DNA of 64,000 bases from Lates calcarifer (taxonomy: Eukaryota; Chordata; Actinopteri; Centropomidae): positions 11,909,344-11,973,343 of the forward strand of contig NC_066833.1 in the NCBI RefSeq assembly GCF_001640805.2, in the 5' to 3' direction. This document shows positions 57,625 to 64,000 of the stretch, in pieces. The translations under genes were made by a program, and so were the position numbers. How positions within the stretch are numbered: the first letter of the stretch is position 1; every line of letters starts with the position of its first letter. The notes under the pieces are model-generated. The model made no database searches, was not told where the DNA came from, and saw only the letters and a list, made by a program, of their open reading frames with translations.

Positions 57625-60600
57625 TACCCATCAGTGGGTCCGTCATTACAAGCGAGCGCAACACACAGGACTTTATTATACCTTTTATCAGAATTCTAGT
57701 GAAGGTTTGGTGAAGAAGACACTAAAGAAGACAGAACGGTCACAATATGCAAAGTACTGCATGTTAGGCTGAAGTCATGCATCTTGGATTTTAAAGTTTC
57801 AGTCAGTATACACACACTCACTAATGAATAAAAAACTGCCTTAGATGGTCTCATCTAAAATCGAAGGGCTGTGAGGTAAGCTATTACTGCTGCAGCTGAC
57901 CCTGCAGTCAATCACTTGAAGAAGGCTAAAATAGGAATGTGTCGCACTGAGAAAATCAAATAGAATATTTTAGACTCAGTAGGCATACCTCAATGCCAAT
58001 AATGTAACAAAATCCGGTGTATTATTATTCCAGCCCTTATCATCAAGGTTCATTCTAAGTGTGAGTGATTCATTTCTTTTTCTCAGACAAAGAAATCAGT
58101 GAAGTCACGTAGAAGACGCATTCACAGTTCATTTTCACTTTGCTGTGAACGTTGAATATAATCAGAATTTTTTCACACAAAGTTATCCGACAATATCTTG
58201 TATCATATCATAATATTGATGCTATTGATCCAGTATATCTCCAAGCTCTAGGTTAAAATACTTTCTATTTAGAAACAGTGAAAATATTTTTCTTCAGTTT
58301 TGTAATATGGTTTTAAAGTAGAATTAGAACAATAGAACAATTGTTAAATCAAGTTGCCCCTTTGGGCTAAGCATAACCTTTTCAATATCAATGAAACAGA
58401 GGAACTGATCTAATTTTAGAGACTATTATGAACTGATACAGTACAATGGTACTTAGCTCCTGGTTTCACATAAAGGCTTAAGTAGCATTAATGCCAGCTT
58501 TAAGATTTAGTATGTATTCATGACTTAGAGTAGTGTTCTCTACCAACTAAAACTAAAAGTGCACAAAAAAGTAGAACCAAACCTAATCTGGAATCAGGTC
58601 AGTTTACTCAATGCGGCCGAAACTCAAATTGTTCCCCAAACCACACAGCAGTTGCTCTCTCTTCCATTAGGAGGAAACATCTGTCAGAGACGCTCTGCAG
58701 CTGAGTGATATTATGTAATTATATTACTGGTGTTGAAGAGTTTGATAGCTGCTAACTGATTCAGGCTGGAACTTGATGTGGCACCCACATGAACATGCAG
58801 ACTGAGTCAGAGGTCTGGTCTCCCTGGCGACACTCCTGCATCAGCACATGACCTACCCACCCTTATGACCCGACATCTGCCTGCACAACTGTCTCCAATT
58901 TGCTGGTTTCCCACATTTAAAAAGAGGAAGCATTCTCTTTTATAAAATCATCTTAGTATATACAAGTGTCCTTTAACCTTACCAGATTAATCACTCCATC
59001 TGTTTTTACCTTTAAGCTCTTATCACATGATATGGATTTAGGTGTGGCAATCTTACTAAAATTGTTATTTGCATCTGCATAACAGATACTAACTGGACAC
59101 ATACACTCACATCAACAGTTCTTCACACTATCAGTATTTCTGATATGACTTCCCAGTTTTATACACTGTAACAGACTCAAGGCTGAACCAAACTGTACCA
59201 ACAAAAGCATGAAACAGATTGTTGAAACCACTCTGTGACAGCCCAGTTTTACTAACATTAGAGGATGTCATCACAGCTAAAATCGCAGCCACATGTTAAT
59301 GAGAAATTCCTGTGCTTATCATCTTTTAAAAGGGAGCCATTATCAAAAGCGATAAAACAAATGTGACAGTCTCGAGAGCCTCCTTTCTCTCCGGACCCTC
59401 GTAAAGTCCCCACAGGGATGGTGTGATGAACGATTCAAGGCCAGCTCTGGCCCAGGGATGCTCCACTGAACCATGCTTTGATCTATCATCCGGCCTTCCC
59501 ATATTAATGATGAGGTCACAGCGTTGAGGGTCACAGCATTGCTGATAAAAGCGCAAAGCCTGCTATTTGTTATGAGCCCAACTTGACTGATCATAACTCT
59601 TTTGATGAAAGGGGACATGATTTCACACCCCCGTGCTGTCACACCCAAGACATGCCCGTGTTCCTCATAATATAATGTCGTTGGAGGATCACAGTGAATG
59701 AGCCCTATCATAGTCAATGTAGAACTAAATGAAGTGGCTGTTATCACTCATAGGACGATGATTATGGTCGTCAGGGGACAGTTTGCGACTTCAATCCTGC
59801 TGATATAACACATGTACTCACTGTATGCACTGTTAAAAGTTTGTGTGAGAATTGCTATTGTAGCTCAGAGCCTAGACAGTATCTGACTGAGGTGATGGCA
59901 AAAACAGCTGCTGAAAAACTGGTGTCCTAATGCAGTTAAGATTTTGGAAAAAGGCATGGAGCTGTATTTACACTGATTTGTTTTTTTTGTTTGTTTTTTG
60001 TTTTTGTTTTTTGCTACAGATTGTAGATAATCTCTGTGATACAACTATAATATTACTAGACATAAGACAGTGACTGTAAATTGTTTTTTTTGTTTGTTTT
60101 TTTTATGATGTCCATACGCATTACTGGGCGAAAGGTTTGATGTACAGTAATATGACATTGTCCTAGATCATATTCCTTATGCAGACTGTAAACCTCCTTA
60201 AGTATATTATAAAAGAACATATAGAATATTTCTGGTTTATTATAACTTTGGCCCTAGTTTCATAGTTTTGGATGTTAAATATTGGAAGAGAATATAAAGG
60301 GATAACTGCTCATCACAGTTTACAGACCCACATCCTGGTTCAAATTTGGTTATATTGTTCTGCAGTTGTCCTGTGCAGTGAGCTATTACTGCTGTCATGG
60401 GTACACTTATTTCACATTAGATATTTAAATAATGTGGCTTAACAGTTGGTTTGTTTACAACCTGTTTAATCACCATGTGACATTACTGTAAATATTTCTC
60501 AAACCCCTGTTGGTTAGTTTCAAAATGTAGCTGCTGTTAACTTTTCCCAGTGCACTTTGCCTGTGTTTGGTATTTGTTGATTTTCCACACTGCTCCCTTT

Positions 60601-63600
60601 ACACGTTAAATAAATGTGCAGTATTTCTGACTGATGTTGCAGCAGTTTGAGCACAGATGATTTGGTCTCTTTGGAGTTCTTTCAGATGTTACACATTGCT
60701 TTTAAAACTCACATATCAAAGTGCTGTTTGCCTCCAGCTGTCAAATGCTGCTAACTGGAATTCAACCTAATCTGACCCACTTTAGTAGCAGCCATTATAA
60801 ATGTGATTAAGTTACTTCAGAGGTTAACTCCTTTTTTCTTGAAGTGTTATTTTCCCTAGACATACATTTACAAGGTAACTCTTTGCAAATAGTATGTCCC
60901 ATATATGCCTTTATCTGTGAGTATTGTAATTGACTAACACATTTTTTAGCTTTCCAGTAACTGTGGTGTAATTCTACACACCGTACATGTGTTGTTGGGT
61001 GTATGATGTCCAGACTTTCTAGTTTGTTAAAAATCTAGAAATGCATTTCTAACCCACATTAACACTAGCATGTACACTCCCAGCACATGAAACAAAGGTT
61101 CACATGCTTTGAACATATTTTGTGTCAGCATGTGTATATTTAACTTTCCCCAATTTTATGATATACATATGTAATCAAGCAAATCTGTGTTGCATCCATC
61201 ATATCAGAGGTAGATGACACAGACTGTCTGTTGTCTCATATTTAATAAAAAGCAAATGTCAGCCATGAGTGTGTGTATTTGTGCGTGTGTGCCTGTGCTG
61301 TGACATGCAAAAGCATACCTGTAGGCCCTGCAGGAAAAGGCTCCCTGCGGCTGGCTGTCAATCACTTCACTGACTGTCCATGGTAACATGCGGCCTCATC
61401 CTTAAAAAAACAGATTTCTCTTTAACTGCTAATGCTATCCACTGAACAATCCTGATGAACTACAGCAGTTTATATGTGTAAATCAACCTTGATTTTTGTT
61501 GTAACAGGTATTAGTCTCAGTGCTAAACAGGACATGTAGACAACCTGTTCTGACATTGAAAACTGTTACAAATACAGCACCAGCGTGACAGTGAGATGGC
61601 CTTAATGGCTACTTAAGGTACATAATTCTCCTGTGTCACTACCCAAAATGACTTCAGAAGACTATATTGTGCTAAGTATTTGCATTTGCGTTATTAGTGA
61701 ACATGGCCACATCCTTCATGTCACACTGGTCTAACATCAACTAGAATTTTATGTTATTCCATTTAAAGTCATTGCCATTGTTTTGGATTTCTTACCATAC
61801 TTGTCATCTGTTTGTATTAGCATAAAGTCCATCACTAATCTGTGGCATGGCAAACACTAACACTTCCTGCTTTAATGCTTTTGCTGATGTCATTAGTGAT
61901 GTCATGGATCATACCAAGTATAGAGGGTTTGTTTAATAGGGTCTTTGGTTTAATAAGTTATATTTAGTCTGTGCTTGTACGACAGATTCATTCTGCTGTA
62001 ATATTTAATTGTGAAAAATAGCTGCAGAGTGGGAGCAGAGAACTACTCAAGTCTTCTTTTAGATTGTAAAATATTTGATGATCATGATTGATGATTGATG
62101 TTATGTTGAGTTATAAGCTTCCTGCACCCTTCACTTTCCCTGCTCTTCCTGGGCTGATGGCTCAGTGGGTCAGGTCATATTTGAGTGCTGGTGTTACTTA
62201 GTTTGCTAATGAAAGACGGAATGCAGCAGGGTCTCTAATGGCTTGCTGTGAATGTCAGCAGGGACAATAAATTAAGCGGTGACACAGCAGCCTGACCCAA
62301 ACAGGAACAGTGTGCTTTCCAATCAAGTGGAAGTCATTTACCAGGCTCATTATAATTTGTACACATTAACTCACTGATATTTGATATATTCAGCTCTCAA
62401 CATTATTGTTGTGTCTTGGTAAAACTCATGACCAAGTGCTCTTGAGAAATTCATGTCTTCCATGGAGCTGTTTGACACAATGTTCCCTTATCATTATCAT
62501 AAGTTTACATGTCTGCATGCAAGCTTTACTGAGGGGCACCCAGCAGGGCTGATTCAATTGCCTGAGACAATGTTAAAATGCATTGCTTAGCAAATTCAGG
62601 TACCGCTGTAAATGTTTCTCTATCTATCTTAATATCCTTTCCAGTGTCTAAACCCTAATATAAACTTTTAATGTACCATAAAAATGTGTTTATTTGGATT
62701 GACATTAAGGTCAGCCATAAGCATGGTACCACTGAAAGTCATTTCTTTAGCTGTTCTCTATATTACCTTTCTTACAGCATAATCGTCCTACAGATTAAAC
62801 TCTGCCTATCAGATCTCCCGTAAACTGCAATCTATTCTCACACCCTTAGGGATCTACTGGGGTTCACTGAATAAATCTCAAACATCAGAGCAATCACTAT
62901 CCAGGCTGAGTGGCATTCCTCTCTGCACTCTCAGTCTGGTAGCCATGTTCCGCTTCATTTGAGCCGACATCCAGCCAGAGAATGATCTGAGCAGCCAGAG
63001 GAGTCTTCCCAGCCATTTTGTGGGCGTCTGGATGTCCTGGGCTCCTCTGTATTCATTAGCAGGCTAGTCACAGCGGTGCGATGGAGCATATCCTCTCAGT
63101 GGGCCGCAGGGACTGTCAGCAGAGTGACGGAGACGGATCGCAGGTGGACTAGTGAGGAGACCTGCCATAGATTAACTCGTCTGCCAGCAGGGGGACTCCG
63201 TGGTACCATTTGTTTTCAGCTCAACAGATAATTTTTCTAATTAACCTTTAAGTGCATTGCTTTATGTTGCATTCACAGAGTGGAAAGACTTCCAAGTACC
63301 CAATTGACTTTTCTTTTATTCCTGGGTGTTTACAAAATAAGAAATGTATTTTCTTCTCAAGTAAAAAAGACCAGCCCTTCAACTGAATGTGTTAGCTACC
63401 GTAGGTCAGGGCCTTGAGTGTATGAACACACTATGTGCCCACTGCAAAATGTCATCTTGGTTTTCCTTTTCAATGTAGTATTGATCCAGCATATATATTG
63501 AGCGACCTAGATATCACAAATCTAGATTGTCAGTGTTATTCAGCTGAGAGCCTAGCAATCAACACCAATATAATACAACATGTAGGTAAGCTAGTAGGTG

Positions 63601-63609
63601 TTGTTAGGC
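57625..63609. other. Intergenic, no gene supported
   Basis: T-rich low-complexity near 59978-60015 and 60083-60103. A block at about 59280-59780 is GC-richer and stays open for 134 codons on the minus strand, but looks more like conserved non-coding DNA than an exon. Another GC-richer block is at about 62990-63190. Confidence 0.45.
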
Positions 63610-63732
63610 AGGTTCTGTTAGTGTTGGACAGACCCAGGTAAGCTGTTTCCCTCTGTTTCCAGGCCTAGTGCTAATCTAACCACTAAACAAGCAAAAAGCA
63701 AATTTCCCAAAATGTCAAACTATTCTTTTAAA
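63610..63732. mobile_element. Foldback element, right-arm fragment
   Basis: GACAGACCCAGGTAAGCTGT, TTTCCCTCTGTTTCCAGGC and the terminal TTTCCCAAAATGTCAAACTA match the right half of the element at 26950-27225. The left arm is absent or unrecognisable. Confidence 0.6.
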
Positions 63733-64000
63733 CACTGAATTACCTAGGCATATTTCTATATCAAACGAGTATTTATTTCAAACTGACCACAAGGACAATA
63801 TTTCTTGTTCAAATCACTGGGCTTAATTTACAGCATGCTGTGAAAGTTTGTAGGTTTGACTTATCTCTCAGAGTATAACCAAGAGGACTCAGGACATTCA
63901 GTGTCAAACTTCATATTTACCATCAAATGTGGCCCCCAGGGCAAGAGACTGTGTCCTCTGCAAATAAATCCAACATGGCTATCCCAAGAAGATTTCCCCA

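Noticed and set aside
61204..61420. Exon-like segment on the minus strand (TTTTTTTAAG acceptor, CTACAG/GTATGC donor)
   Set aside because: Each of the three frames is closed by a stop within the proposed exon or at its start, so it can only be non-coding or chance.

Overview
This 64 kb window looks like nuclear DNA of a ray-finned (teleost, probably percomorph) fish. It is AT-rich, carries spliced vertebrate genes with GT-AG introns, and contains fish-type repeats: a LINE with an SGNH-esterase ORF1, a Tc1-like element, a hAT/BED remnant and a long-inverted-repeat foldback element. No prokaryotic gene organisation, rRNA, tRNA or CRISPR array was seen.

Layout: (1) 1-1500, minus strand, the 5' part of a decayed LINE that runs off the left edge. 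(2) 2326-5380, minus strand, a UDP-glucuronosyltransferase gene of UGT1 architecture. It has a large first exon and then exons of exactly 132, 88 and 220 bp. The last exon (transmembrane and tail) is not in the window. (3) 8896-9683, a near-identical but 5'-truncated copy of the UGT first exon plus its flanking intron. (4) 11537-28891, plus strand, neurexophilin 2 (nxph2), with a tiny signal-peptide exon, a 16.6 kb intron holding a dead Tc1 element, and one large exon with the rest of the protein. (5) 33973-40676 (5' UTR probably to about 44.7 kb), minus strand, spopl, a complete 10-coding-exon gene predicting 392 aa. (6) 44.8-64 kb, a stretch with no gene I can support, containing repeats and several blocks that may be conserved regulatory elements.

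nxph2 and spopl are convergent (tail to tail). As I recall, NXPH2 and SPOPL are also neighbours in mammals, which supports both names. UGT acts in the ER lumen on lipophilic xenobiotics and hormones, neurexophilin 2 is a secreted alpha-neurexin ligand, and SPOPL is a CUL3 ubiquitin-ligase adaptor, so the three genes do not form a pathway.

Most interesting observations: the SPOPL-specific 54-bp exon is preceded by a GC-AG intron with a 19-base homopolymer next to the donor, and skipping it would leave a frame-preserved SPOP-like protein. The UGT first-exon duplication keeps its splice donor and has compensating indels. There is a perfect 20-bp hairpin between the nxph2 and spopl 3' ends, an unidentified 35-codon exon-like block beside it, and an inactivating Ser-to-Cys change in the LINE esterase. 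I found no convincing novel system.
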